Assembly: GCF_000001735.4 (NCBI RefSeq)
Contig: NC_003070.9
Span: 7,626,001 to 7,690,000 of the forward strand
DNA: 64,000 bases
DNA from: Arabidopsis thaliana
Taxonomy: Eukaryota; Streptophyta; Magnoliopsida; Brassicales; Brassicaceae
Reading direction: 5' to 3'
Made by a program: the position numbers and the translations under genes. The notes below the pieces were generated by a model. It was not told where the DNA came from. It was given only the letters and a program-made list of their open reading frames with translations, and did no database searches. How positions within the stretch are numbered: the stretch's first letter is position 1; every line of letters starts with the position of its first letter. This document shows, piece after piece, positions 48,216 through 59,581 of this stretch.

Positions 48216-49564
48216 TTTATGATTGACAACGAGGACATGAAACGTTCATATATGTGTGTGCTGTGGGAGAAAAATATTGATGGATTGTTTTCCAAATCGG
48301 CATGCAAACCGAAATAATATGTTAAGATTTGGCTAATTATATGCATATAAAACAATTTTCTTTTTCGAATATGAAACTATAATATTTTTGAACTATTTTT
48401 TTTATTGGTTTCAAAGAAACAAATCTAAATATTACGAATATTACAATATAATAGGTTAACTTTCCCAAAATGATAATTTCAGATCTATCGAAATGGACAC
48501 ATATCATAATGAGAATCCCAAAGATACTAATTATCAGAAGTCAATTTGAAAAAGAAAAACAAATCTTCTAATTTCTAGGAAACTAGCTACATTTCATTAT
48601 ACCTAATAGTTCATCATTTTCAAATTATATGTTTATAAAATTTTCAGACAATATAAAATAGTTACATTTTCTGTTTTACTTTTTATTAATATATTCAATA
48701 ATTTTTATTCGTCAAGATATTAAAACAGAGACTAGAATTTTTACCAAACATCTACATTGAAAAACATAAACAAAACTTATTATGAAACAAATTTAAAGTT
48801 ATAAACCCCCAATAAAACTGTAACAATATCGTTTAAGAAAATAATCGTTAAATATATAATGTTAATGTGGTTTAGTCAGGCATTATATTTTAAATAATTT
48901 GTGTAGGTAATTTTGATTAGGTATTTGAATTTAATAGTTTTATGGAAGAAAACTGGAGTTGTTAAAGAAATATGAATTTTAATTTTTAAATAAAGACTTT
49001 CAGATTGGACTAATATCATTCTATTTATCATTTTGGACATTAAATTCTTCAGTTTATTGTATGATAGCTAGATACGATTTGACCCTCTCCACGTAGAAAT
49101 TCACTCTTTCCATTTTTTTTTTTCTTTTACCTCAAGTTCCACCACCGTATTGTATCGAGCCATCAATTGAAAGGTATGCATTCTTTACCATGTGCACATT
49201 ACCATTTTCGTAACAAAAACGTGGTTACGAATTTAAAGAAGAAAATGCCACTAAGATACTTGTTGTACTGGCTAATATTTTTAATATGAGCTATTAATGT
49301 TACTATATTTATGCATAGCAAATAGTTGTTTAGATGACCAAAACAGTATAACACATTTATAAGTTGTCCAGAAATCAATCGATATATTTGCCAAAGAAAA
49401 AGAGACGAAAAAAAGTTGACCTCCTAATAGTTAGTTACTTCTAAAATCAGCTAAAACTATATTTACTATATAAATCATCCACATCAACCAACATTCTCAC
49501 CAAATCATCTCGTTTCACCAAAAACATTACAATTTAAGATTTGCAGACTCACAATACTTACGAC
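48216..49564. other. SKS7 upstream region and thionin-like promoter 1
   Basis: It contains the first copy of a 1.4 kb duplicated unit (from 48597), with a MITE-like repeat at 48597-49020. The thionin TATA box TATATAAATC lies at 49467-49476. Confidence 0.45.
48597..49020. repeat. MITE-like AT-rich repeat, copy 1
   Basis: It starts TATACCTAATAG and continues TTCAAATTATAT; the second copy is at 49967-50520. Shared marks include CCAAACATCTACATTGAAAA and AAACTTATTATGAAACAAAT. It has no coding capacity. The related start ACTCCCTCATTTTC in copy 2 is typical of Arabidopsis MITEs, but I cannot name a family. Confidence 0.5.
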
Positions 49565-49966
49565 ATGGCAGTTCAAGTGTCAAAGAAAATTTGTCGTGTA
49601 TTGATGATTGTAATTTTATTTGCAATGATGTTTTCAGCTCATTCCAACTCGATAGATGTGTGTGTCAAAAATTGTGGCGTGAACCAGTGCATGAAAGCAT
49701 CAAAGAAAGCGACTCCAGCTATATGTGACAACCCTTGCAAGATTATATGTGATCCTCTCAACAACGAGCGATACATCGTCCCTCGAGGTAATGGTGGTCC
49801 TATAAAAAGGTTCTGCAGAGCATTTAGCTGGATTTGTAGCGCGTAATTGATCGACATTACAAAAATTGTCTCCTTTCTTTATGCATATATTATATATTTA
49901 TGTTTTTTTGTATCATTGTATTGATCCATATTTCAAGTACTTATGTATCCTTCTTCCATAATTTTA
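49176..49966 (+). repeat. Duplicated gene segment, copy 1 (thionin-like)
   Basis: This segment aligns with 51079-51903 through promoter, coding region and 3' UTR, with only small indels. Homology ends at CCATAATTTT near 49966 and 51900. With the MITE-like repeat before it, it forms unit 1 (48597-49966) of a tandem duplication. Confidence 0.8.
49565..49846 (+). CDS. Thionin-like secreted cysteine-rich peptide, tandem copy 1
   Basis: Single exon, 93 residues, started at ATG 49565 (the upstream in-frame codons lack ATG). Signal peptide about 1-30 ending FSAHSNS. Eight cysteines with spacing C-x3-C-x4-C-x11-C-x3-C-x3-C-x21-C-x6-C. It is a putative defence or signalling peptide; no activity is shown. 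The twin at 51499 differs at five residues. Basic mature peptide. Confidence 0.8.
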   Translation: MAVQVSKKICRVLMIVILFAMMFSAHSNSIDVCVKNCGVNQCMKASKKATPAICDNPCKIICDPLNNERYIVPRGNGGPIKRFCRAFSWICSA

Positions 49967-50313
49967 TTATACCTAATACTCCCTCATTTTCAAATTATAT
50001 TTGTTTAAAGTTTTTCAGACAAATTAAAATAATTACAATTAATTTCTGTTTTTCTTTTTATTAATATGCTATGATTTTTTATTCGTGAAGACATTAAAAA
50101 AAACTAAATTTTTAACCAAACATCTACATTGAAAAACATAACCAAAACTTATTATGAAACAAATTTTAAGTTATAAACGCCAATAAAGTTGAAACAATAT
50201 AGTTTAAAAATAAAATAACTAAAATATATGATGTTAATGTGATTTAGTTAGGCATTAAGTTTCCATAATTTGTATAGCTAATTTTTTTTGAACATAATGT
50301 TAAATTATATTCA

Positions 50314-50350
<37 letters not shown>

Positions 50351-50520
50351 TGTTTACAACAAGTGCAACTGTTTTAGAAAGAAAGCTGAGAATATAGAGT
50401 TGTAAAAAAGAATTATGTAGGCATTTGAATTTAATAATTTTATGGAAAAAACTGAAGATGTTAAACAAATATGGATTTTATTTTTAAAATAAATACTTTC
50501 AATCAAATTATATTAGTCTT
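49967..50520. repeat. MITE-like AT-rich repeat, copy 2
   Basis: Second copy of the repeat at 48597-49020. It is interrupted by about 115 extra bases near 50285-50400, which include a (TA)n run at about 50316-50348. A further fragment, AATGTGATTTAGTTAGGCATT, recurs at about 50928-50948. Confidence 0.5.
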
Positions 50521-51078
50521 GAATTTATAGATTTTATGAAAAAAAAGTTTATTGTGTTTTCATGGAGGAAAATGACGATAAAGACAATATGAAAGAAAAT
50601 TATGTTTACAAATGTACATATTTACCTGGGAGGAGTCATATTAAATGATCTAATCCGCCTTAGTGTATTGTATGTATCTAGAACCTCTTACTTATTCATA
50701 AACAAAAGTACATATTTTCCTTACGTTTTCTTATAAACAAATGTACATAATTTCCTACTTATATATATATATATATGTATTCAACTCAAAAATTATAGAC
50801 AAAACAAAAGGATTACGTATTCTTTTTGTTCCTGATGAATCTTTCACCATATTTAAGAAAAACTATAGGTTTGAAAGAAAGAATGTACCCCGATGATCGC
50901 CAAAATATTTAAATCACATGAAAAATAACAATGTGATTTAGTTAGGCATTGAGTTTTTAGGATACTTTTGGTGGAATTGTTATTTTTCATTTTTAAAAAA
51001 GGAAAGATTTTTAGTGTCCAATGATAAATTCAATGATCTTAAAAAATTATGTACAGTGAAAGGTAATCATTCCTTGTT
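50521..51078. other. Spacer between the thionin-like twins
   Basis: AT-rich, with a second short (TA)n near 50760. It holds a partial third copy of the MITE-like repeat (about 50928) and no gene. Confidence 0.35.
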
Positions 51079-51903
51079 AACGGTATGTATTCTTTACCAT
51101 GTCATGTGCATATTACGATTTTCGTAACAAAAACGTGGTCACGAATTTTAAGAAGAAAATGCCACTAAGATATGTGTTGTACAGGCTAATATTTTAAATA
51201 TGAGCAATTAGTGTTACTATATTTATGCATAGCATGCAAATAGTTGTTTAGATGACCAAAACAGTATAATACATATAAGTTGTCCAGAAATCAATCGATA
51301 TATTTGCCAAGAAAAAGAAACGAAAACAAGTTGACCTCCTAATAGTTAGTTACTTCTAAAATCAGCTAAAACTATTTTTACTATATAATCAACACAACAT
51401 TCTCACCAAATCATCTTGTTTCAAAACCACAACAAAAAGAAAAAAGAAAGAAAAAAAACATTACAATTTAAGATTTTCAGACTCACAATACTTACGACAT
51501 GGCAACTCAAGTGTCAAAGAAAATCTGCAGTGTATTGATGATTGTAATTTTATTTGCAATGATGTTTTCAGCTCATTCCAACTCGATAGATGTGTGTGTC
51601 AAAAATTGTGTCGTGAACCAGTGCATGAAAGCATCAAAGAAAGCGACTCCAGCCATATGTGCCAACCCTTGCAAGATTATATGTGATCCTCTCAACAACG
51701 AGCGATACATCGTCCCTCGAGGTAATGGTGGTCCTATAAAAAGGTTCTGCAGAGCATTTAGCTGGATTTGTACCGCTTAATTGATCCACATTACAAAAAA
51801 TTTGTCTCCTTTCTCTATGCATAAGTTATATATTTATGATTTTTTGTATCAATGTATCGATCAATATTTCAAGTATTTATGTATCCTTCTTCCATAATTT
51901 TTT
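51079..51903 (+). repeat. Duplicated gene segment, copy 2 (thionin-like)
   Basis: Partner of 49176-49966. The TATA box here reads TATATAATC, one A shorter than in copy 1, and the leader has an extra A-rich block near 51433-51460, so expression may differ. Confidence 0.8.
51499..51780 (+). CDS. Thionin-like secreted cysteine-rich peptide, tandem copy 2
   Basis: Single exon, 93 residues, intact. Same signal peptide and eight-cysteine frame as the copy at 49565. The five replacements are V3T, R11S, Gly to Val in the CxxxxC loop, Asp to Ala before the fifth Cys, and Ser to Thr near the end. Only about four silent changes are seen, so the duplication is fairly recent and coding constraint is modest. 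Putative defence peptide; unproven. Confidence 0.8.
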   Translation: MATQVSKKICSVLMIVILFAMMFSAHSNSIDVCVKNCVVNQCMKASKKATPAICANPCKIICDPLNNERYIVPRGNGGPIKRFCRAFSWICTA

Positions 51904-52207
51904 ATCTTTAACAATATTTACTTGTATACGGAAAATTTGTTAAAAATCTAATTATTTATATTTATATATGTAACAACTGAAAATTGGTAACTTGTATAAG
52001 CATAATTTATGCTGCATAAACATATTTGCATTTAACTACACGGAAACTTACTAAAGAGAAAAAGAGAATTCTCGCATATAAAACAGAACCGTTACTCTGT
52101 TTCTCTTGGCGCTTTAATTAGGGTTTCTTATTTAGCTTTTGCATTGCCACATTCCTAAAGGTTTCATCTTTTGGATCCTTCTCTGACTCACTTCTTAAAA
52201 CCCATCA
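51904..52207. other. Leader of GONST5
   Basis: It is AT-rich and then becomes a leader containing TTAGGGTTT (telo-box, reverse orientation) near 52118. No gene is seen. Confidence 0.35.
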
Positions 52208-53697
52208 ATGGAGGAAGGAAGTCTGTGGCGTCAATGGACTATGTTCAGATCTCTGTTATCGATTCTTCAATGGTGGGGTTTTAACGTTACTGTTATCATC
52301 ATGAACAAATGGATCTTTCAGGTTTAAAAAGTCTCTTACTTTTATCATTAAAGACTTAGCCTTTCGTTTGTTTTATCTGATCTGCGTTTGAAATTTGGTA
52401 CCTTTCCTTGTTTGCAGAAACTGGATTTCAAGTTTCCATTATCAGTTTCATGTGTTCATTTCATATGTTCGTCGATTGGAGCATACATTGTGATTAAAGT
52501 CTTAAAGCTTAAACCTTTGATTGTGGTTGATCCAGAAGATAGGTGGAGGAGGATTTTTCCAATGTCATTTGTGTTCTGTATCAACATTGTGTTGGGGAAT
52601 ATTAGTCTTAGATACATTCCTGTCTCTTTTATGCAGACTATCAAATCTTTAACTCCTGCAACAACAGGTTTAGGGTTTTTTTAAGATTGAGAATTTTTCA
52701 AAATAAAGTGATTTTTTTTTATTGTTCTGATTGGTTTTTGTGTAATGGTTTTTTGAGTGCAGTTGTGTTACAGTGGTTGGTATGGAGGAAATATTTTGAT
52801 TGGCGTATTTGGGCGTCATTGGTGCCTATTGTTGGAGGGATTCTTCTTACTTCTATTACAGAACTTAGCTTTAATGTGTTTGGATTCTGTGCTGCTTTGT
52901 TTGGATGTTTAGCTACCTCTACAAAGACCATTCTTGCAGAATCTCTTCTTCATGGATACAAATTTGACAGGTCAATGTTCTGTTTCCTGAGGTTTTGATC
53001 TTCAGTTTCACATGATAGGTGTTGAATGTGTGAAACTTACATTTGGTTTCAATGACATGCCATGCTCTCATAGTCCAATACTTGATTTGCTTTTTCATAT
53101 TTCATGGAACTGAGTGTTTGTGTCCTCCTCATTTTCATGTCTCTCTATGTAGCATAAACACGGTATACTATATGGCGCCTTTCGCGACCATGATTCTCGG
53201 GTTACCTGCATTTTTACTAGAAAGGAATGGAATTTTGGATTGGTTTGAAGCACATCCATCTCCATGGTCGGCTCTCATAATTCTTTTCAACTCAGGTGTT
53301 CTAGCTTTCTGTCTTAACTTCTCCATCTTCTATGTCATTCAATCCACAACAGCAGTCACATTCAATGTAGCTGGAAACCTTAAGGTAAATGAACAAATCC
53401 CAAACCACATAACATTAATCTTTATATTCTAGTTTCAATAACTCAGATGTTTGATGGATGGTATGTGATTTGCAGGTTGCAGTAGCTGTGTTTGTTTCAT
53501 GGATGATATTTCGAAACCCGATATCACCGATGAATGCTGTTGGCTGCGGAATCACACTTGTGGGCTGCACCTTTTACGGATATGTAAGACACATGCTTTC
53601 TCAGCAACAACCCGGAACTCCTAGGACTCCTCGTACCCCAAGGAACAAGATGGAACTGATCCCTCTTGTTAATGATAAACTCGAGAGTAAAATTTGA
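52208..53697 (+). CDS. GONST5: Golgi nucleotide-sugar transporter GONST5
   Basis: Exons 52208-52321, 52418-52667, 52763-52970, 53153-53384 and 53476-53697 give 341 residues. It has about ten membrane helices of the TPT/NST (EamA-like) fold. Visible motifs: NKWIFQKLDFKFPLSVSCVHF early, SFMQTIKSLTPATT in the middle, and HPSPWSALIILFNSGVLAF in the second half. The cytosolic tail has a repeated TPRTPR stretch and Lys. The protein belongs to the GONST group that moves nucleotide sugars into the Golgi for wall polysaccharide and glycan synthesis; GONST5 substrate is not readable from sequence. Name based on identity plus neighbours. Confidence 0.92.
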
Positions 53698-54688
53698 ATA
53701 TCATCGGTAAGTCACTAGACTATTGAACGCACACAAAGAAGTTAGATTTGATCTTGAACATCCACAAGAGAGTTATAGTTTAACTATATGTTTATTTTTA
53801 CTCAAACTAGAGAAGTTAGAGAAGTGCCATTTTATTTGTTTCCATTGTATTAAATTATCTATCCTCATCAAACCAACTCAGAGATGACCACAAAGATACT
53901 TAAAGCAGGCCCATTTTTGTATTCAATTATGGTAGTGCTTTCACTTACCTCAGCTTTTTAATTTTTCCTTCCAATTTTGTTTGTGCCATAGTGCCATGTT
54001 CTAACATCAGAGACTTAATACATGACAAAATGGTGCAAGTTTGGGAATCTTTGAAAGAAGATGAAAATAGAAAGTTAATTTGACAATATATAAGAAATGA
54101 TTATTCATTTTCCCGCCTTGATACATGAAAGAGCTTAAGACGGTGTTTAAGGGAAACGAATATTTTAGCTCTCAAAACAGCTCATCAAATTCGTTGCTTT
54201 AGCTTCTCAAAAGTAAAAAATGGGCTTTTTCAAGTGGGCCTCAACTTATGTTGCTGAATTTACCGCCATATCCTTCCCTTACAAAAAATCAATTTTCAAA
54301 AAATCTTCATGCTACAGTAGTCTGAAACCAGGTCAAAGGAGTTAAAGAGAAAAGGGCAAAACAGTCAAACAGCATAAAAAGATGTCTGTGTCTTGGAGAT
54401 CGCAAAGCTACCGTTTTCTGTTCACTCTGTACAACACACTTGTCTCCTTCTTCCTCTCTTCTCTTCTCTCTCTCCATTTCAAAAAGGGTGAAACTTTTCT
54501 TCTCTTTCTAGAAGAAGAAAACCAGAGATACAGAGAGATTCTCTCTCTACCAAACCCCTGGAAAAATCTCCAGATTCATCTTCCATAGACCAAACTAAAC
54601 TCTGTTCACTGTACTCTCTGTCATTGTCCTGTAAGAGAAATTGAAAACCCTAGGAGATTTTGAATTTCGTAAAACCCTAAACACAAAA
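53698..54688 (+). promoter_or_regulatory. GONST5 3' end and LYM1 promoter/leader
   Basis: The first 250 bases are GONST5 3' UTR. TGGGCT at 54221-54226 and TGGGCC at 54235-54240 are site II motifs. From 54400 the DNA is CT-rich, like a leader, and contains an upstream ORF of 68 codons (54382-54588). Confidence 0.45.
54382..54588 (+). other. Candidate upstream ORF before LYM1
   Basis: ATG at 54382 opens 68 codons, ending TAG at 54588, 100 bases before the LYM1 ATG. It is rich in Leu, Ser and Phe and resembles no protein I know. If in the leader, it would dampen LYM1 translation. Confidence 0.35.
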
Positions 54689-56526
54689 ATGAAAATCCCA
54701 GAAAAACCCATCTTCTTAATCTTCGTCTCTTTGATCCTAGCTTCGAGCTTAACCTTCACAGCGACAGCGAAATCAACAATCGAGCCTTGCTCAAGCAACG
54801 ACACTTGCAACGCTTTACTCGGCTACACACTCTACACCGACCTCAAAGTCTCAGAAGTCGCATCTCTCTTCCAAGTAGACCCAATCTCTATCCTTTTAGC
54901 TAACGCCATCGATATCTCTTACCCAGACGTCGAAAACCATATCCTTCCTTCGAAGCTCTTCCTCAAAATCCCAATCACTTGCTCCTGCGTCGACGGAATC
55001 AGAAAATCTGTCTCTACCCATTACAAAACCCGACCTTCTGACAATCTAGGATCGATTGCTGACTCTGTTTACGGAGGCTTGGTCTCTGCTGAGCAGATCC
55101 AGGAAGCTAACTCGGTGAATGACCCGTCGCTGCTTGATGTTGGGACTAGTCTTGTTATCCCCTTGCCTTGTGCTTGTTTCAATGGCACCGACAATTCTTT
55201 GCCGGCTGTTTATTTGTCGTATGTTGTGAAGGAGATTGATACATTGGTCGGAATCGCGAGGAGGTATTCGACTACTATTACTGATTTGATGAATGTGAAT
55301 GCTATGGGAGCTCCTGATGTTAGTTCTGGAGATATTCTCGCTGTTCCTTTGTCAGGTCAGGTCTACACAATCTTTAAAAGTTGTATCTTCAGATGTTTGT
55401 ATAATGGGAAGTAGTTTCTATTGTTAGTTGTTGGTTGCCAAATTGGGATTTTTGGTGTAGCTTTGTGGACTTTTGATTGTTTCTTTCATTGCTGGTTGAT
55501 TGTTTTCTGGGTTTTGAATCTCATTAAGGTATTGTTTTTGGCATTGAATGAGTTTGAGCTACCAAAAGTTTCCCTCTTTGTGGTATTTTTTTGGCTGAGT
55601 TTACTTTTGGTAAGGGAGCAATTACAGATTATTAATGTTTGGTTCTGTATCTTTACCTTCTCTCAGCTTGTGCTTCAAAGTTCCCCAGATACGCTTCGGA
55701 TTTCGGATTGATTGTTCCAAATGGTAGCTATGCTCTAGCTGCAGGTCACTGTGTGCAATGCAGCTGTGCGCTTGGGAGCCGCAAGTAATTATATCTAAGC
55801 TTTATTATTTGATATGACTAATCAAATTCATCTCTGATTGCATTTTGACTCACTTGTGTTGTGTGTGGGTGATGTGATGCAGTTTGTATTGTGAGCCTGC
55901 TTCCCTAGCCGTCTCTTGCTCAAGTATGCAGTGTAGAAACAGCAACCTCATGCTCGGTAACATCACGGTGCAGCAGACTAGCGCTGGCTGTAATGTTACA
56001 ACTTGTGATTACAACGGTATAGCCAACGGCACTATCTTAACCATGTAAGTAGAAATACATTCACTTTGTCTTCTCCTCTTATCAACATACCCCTACTAAT
56101 GATTCGAAACTATTTCCTTCTCTTTCGTTTTATAGGCTGACCAGGTCTCTTCAACCTCGATGTCCCGGTAAGTTCTTTTTAAACCATGTTATCTTTGTAA
56201 GGGAAATCATGTGCTAGAATTCGGTCTCATGTAAGTGCAATGGTAAAAATGCAGGACCTCAACAATTTGCGCCGCTTCTAGCTCCACCAGATACTGTTCC
56301 TAGGGATGTAATGTATGCACCAGCACCTTCACCAGATTTTGATGGTCCAGGATCCATAGCATCTTCACCAAGATCATCTATGCTTCCTGGTGGTGGTATC
56401 TTGCCAGGTAATCCCGCTAATGGTCCAGCCGGTAGCATCTCAACCGCCTCTGCCTCCTCAGTTAGCTACTTCTTTATCACATTTCTCATCTCCATTGCTT
56501 CTTTTTCCCTTGCTTTGTCATCTTGA
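54689..56526 (+). CDS. LYM1: LysM-domain GPI-anchored receptor protein LYM1
   Basis: Exons 54689-55355, 55667-55784, 55883-56044, 56136-56167 and 56255-56526 give 416 residues. Signal peptide about 1-27. The ectodomain has CxC-linked LysM repeats: paired cysteines at CSCVDG near 106 and CACFNG near 170, with LysM-like stretches before and between (for example YVVKEIDTLVGIARRY near 184-200). A Cys-rich region follows, then a Pro/Ser/Gly stalk. The tail ends in a small hydrophobic stretch (SYFFITFLISIASFSLAL) without a kinase, so a GPI anchor at the plasma membrane is expected. In Arabidopsis LYM1 with LYM3 and the kinase CERK1 senses bacterial peptidoglycan. I start at MKIPEKP; the codons before it lack ATG. 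Confidence 0.94.
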
Positions 56527-56807
56527 TTCAACAACAATTGTTTATTTTCCGCGCATTAAAAACTCCTATGTGAAATTCTTGATGAGTAGAACCAAAACAT
56601 TGTTATTGATCTCTTTGATAATTTTTGAAGTTGCATATCTCACAAAAACTTCTAGTTAAAACTACAAGATGATTGAATCATCTCATCATATTACATCTGA
56701 TGTGCCAAAATCTTTCTGTAACCTTGGAAAGCAAAAAACATAAACTTAATATACAGAGAAAGAAAGACAGATTTGTGTCTTCCTCCGTCAACAGTACATA
56801 AGCATCC

Positions 56808-59581
56808 TCAAATCTCAACTTGAGTAGTAGTAGTAGCCTTTGCCTCTTGACCTTCCTTTGATTTCATCTCCAGTTCTGCGGCTAAGCCTTTACCGGTATC
56901 TACCGGTTTAACCGGACTTTTAATCGGAAGTCCTTTGCAATCTTCGTCATCATCCGTCATTCTTTTGTCTTTGCCTTTACCCCATACAACAGTGTATAGG
57001 CCCACGATTATAAATAGCGTTCCAATCACACTGAAAATTTTAGCAGATAAAATTAAGTAATAGGGTCCAAAAATTTTAGCAGATAAAATTAAGTAAAAGA
57101 GAATTATAAGTAATATGCGATTATAAAATTAAGTAATAGCAGATAAAATTTTAGCAGCTGCATTGCACACAGTGACCTCCAAGGAGTGGTGGTTACCGAA
57201 GATTCTTTAGTCTTGCTTATCTCGAAACCTCTTTCATGGAGCATTTCACCACAAGCTCGTATGCGTTGTTAGTTGCGCGAGCCGTCTATGACCACCGCTT
57301 GGTAGAGGATTTCGCGGAGCTCATCTCCATGGTCGAATCCACTATGGCTCCAAAAGACTTTTCAAACACTACAAGATTCTCTATTTTGAGTATCTCTTTG
57401 GAAAACTCATGGAACCTTTATCCTACTTGTATTTGTATTATCTCATTTCCAACTTGTATGAACCTACCTCTTTTGAGGCTTTAAGTTAATGCAAAGTTTG
57501 TTTGACAAAAAAAAAAAAGGGTCCAAAAATTTTATACTAATTTTAGATAACAAGAATAAATACCTTCCGAGATGAATGCTTTCAGACAAGACAACAACAC
57601 CAAGAGCAGCAGTTATAACGACACAAAGTGGATTAAATGTCGCAACAAAAACTGGTCCTCTTTCTCTCATTACTACTCCTTGCACGTAATACGCCACTCC
57701 CGAACAAATCACCCCCTAATCACCATTAGTTTTGTTCATTAATTAATTAATACTTTGAATTATCATCATTAATCATATAAAATTAAATTTAGTTAATTGT
57801 ACTTACGGAGTAAGCAGCGGCGAAGAGATTAGAGTCGAAGCCGATTTTCCAAGCACTCAAGTCACGTACCGTTACCAATGAAACAGCGGTTCCTTCTAAC
57901 GTTCCCATTAAACATATTAACGTCGTTAATGACAGCTCAGCTGGGTACTGCTTCAGTGTAAACGACTGCGTTTTACATAAGAAGACAAAACCGGTTAGGT
58001 TTTTTCTTACAAAAGGTTAGTTATATGAGAACCGGAAATTGTAAATTGATTGGTACTCACTTGTAGGATGAAGAAACCGGCCCAACCAAAAGTTCTTCCC
58101 AACAGCATAAGTGTTCCCGGAATCCAGTGTTTGTCCATCGCTGCCGCTCCTGCACCACCGTGGGATCCTCCTGCACCATCACTACCTCCTCCTCCTCCAC
58201 CGCCGAATCGGATAAAGTCAACTATTGGACCCTTGTAGAGAGTCATGAGAAGTGCTCCGGAGACTGTGATCACCGTTCCTACAACTTTGGCTATGCTTCG
58301 TACCTTCTTAAAGTTCACGCTTTCTAACCTGAAATTTATATTAAAAACCCAAAATCGTTAATTACTGTATTAAATTTACATGTGCATGAACAAATAGTAA
58401 TGTTCTATAGATTCCATATAGACTTATAATGACATCTTAAGTAAGTGGAAGTGATGATCTCACCCAGTATATTCTTTCAGTGTGTGTATAAGTTAATTAT
58501 TTAATTAGTGGTATCATGTTCCATGAAACATACTAACTGTGTCGTATGATTCTATTAATCTTGTTCCCACGGTTTGGGAAAAGTCAAAAAATATTCTCAA
58601 GATAAGAATCAAAGTATAATTTTTTTGCATAATTATCAAACAGTAAAACATATATTAGTAGTTTCATTGATTAAGTTAACAATACTAATTTAATTTTCTG
58701 ATGGAATCAATATAAAGCTTAGAGCAAAATCTTTTTTTTTTCATAAAGAAAAGCATAAAATGTTTGATGAATTTATTTATAAGAATAAGAAATAACTTAA
58801 ACCTGAAAATAATGGCCAAGACGAAGGTGATGGCCGGAAGGACATTAGCAGTAGCAGAAGCGAAAGTTGCTGACGTGTAAGTCATCCCGACGTAGTAGAG
58901 GTTCTGATCAAGCACCGGCCTGTCATTTTATCGACCCTCATTAATTACTTTTTTAAGAAAAACTATTACTACTAAAATCTTTTTTATTACTACTAACATA
59001 TTCATTAAGAACATGTTCTTATAGTTTTTGTTTGTGAGTGATATATGAGAATAGTTAACGAGTATTACTCAATAAAACCGAGCAGCGCAATTTGGAGGAA
59101 TATTCGGAACGTCATCTTGGGCCTTATTTTCCTGCATAATTAACAATAACACAATTACTTACGTTGATTAACTAAGCGCATGTAATCTGTAGCTTGATCT
59201 ATATATGAATAACCTAGCTACAGTCAATCATGTATTTTATTTCTCTTGGGTTTTACGTTAAACAGCAATCTATATGAGACACACACAAAACAACAAAAGC
59301 TTGTACTTTCATATATGTATCAGGCTGGTTATATGTGTTATAAATCGAGATGGATAAGCACCAACTTTTAGTGATCATTAATGAAAACCATACCTTTCAT
59401 GGAAAAGAGCAAATGGAGCGATGACGGCAGTGGCAATTGCATGGCGATAAACGGCTAGGACGTAATGGTTCATGCCATGCTTAAGAGAGACCATGGTGAT
59501 TATGTACATACCGGCATAACCAAACTGCATAGATATCATTGCTAAGTATGGTTTCAAACTATTCATTAACCCTCTCCCCAT
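56808..59581 (-). CDS. UMAMIT19: UMAMIT/nodulin MtN21-type transporter
   Basis: Seven exons on the minus strand: 59394-59581, 59069-59131, 58803-58919, 58061-58328, 57807-57965, 57564-57715 and 56808-57030. They give 389 residues. It has ten membrane helices in two EamA domains, plasma-membrane or vacuolar type; family members export amino acids and some move auxin. Start MGRGLMNSLKPYLAMISMQFGYAG is the family pattern. A Gly-rich loop of about 25 residues (GGGGGGGSDGAGG) follows the fourth helix or so, longer than I expect. The C-tail is Lys- and acid-rich, cytosolic. Intron 6 (57031-57563) carries a retroposed insert with poly(A) and target duplication. Number 19 is from memory plus neighbours. 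Confidence 0.9.
57034..57096. repeat. 36-bp tandem-like repeat at the 5' end of the intronic insert
   Basis: Two 27-base identical runs beginning AAAATTTTAGCAGATAAAAT lie at 57034-57060 and 57070-57096, offset by 36. Pieces of it recur at 57121-57155, scrambled. This looks like filler copied from the target site during 5' joining of the insert. Confidence 0.6.
57063..57534 (+). mobile_element. Retroposed insert (440 bp) in UMAMIT19 intron 6
   Basis: GGGTCCAAAAATTTTA occurs exactly at 57063-57078 and 57519-57534 (16-bp target duplication). Between lies 440 bp that ends TTTGAC then 12 As (57507-57518) right at the second copy. Poly(A) plus target duplication marks target-primed insertion, antisense to the host gene. 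The body from about 57150 to 57506 is unlike the flanking DNA and has an open frame from ATG 57236 to 57484 that I do not recognise. It may be a 5'-truncated LINE 3' end or a cellular transcript. The first 70 bases look like filler copied from the target. Confidence 0.8.

Noticed and set aside
57236-57484. 82-codon frame in the UMAMIT19 intron as a gene
   Set aside because: It lies wholly within the retroposed insert and matches no protein I know; kept as part of the insert.
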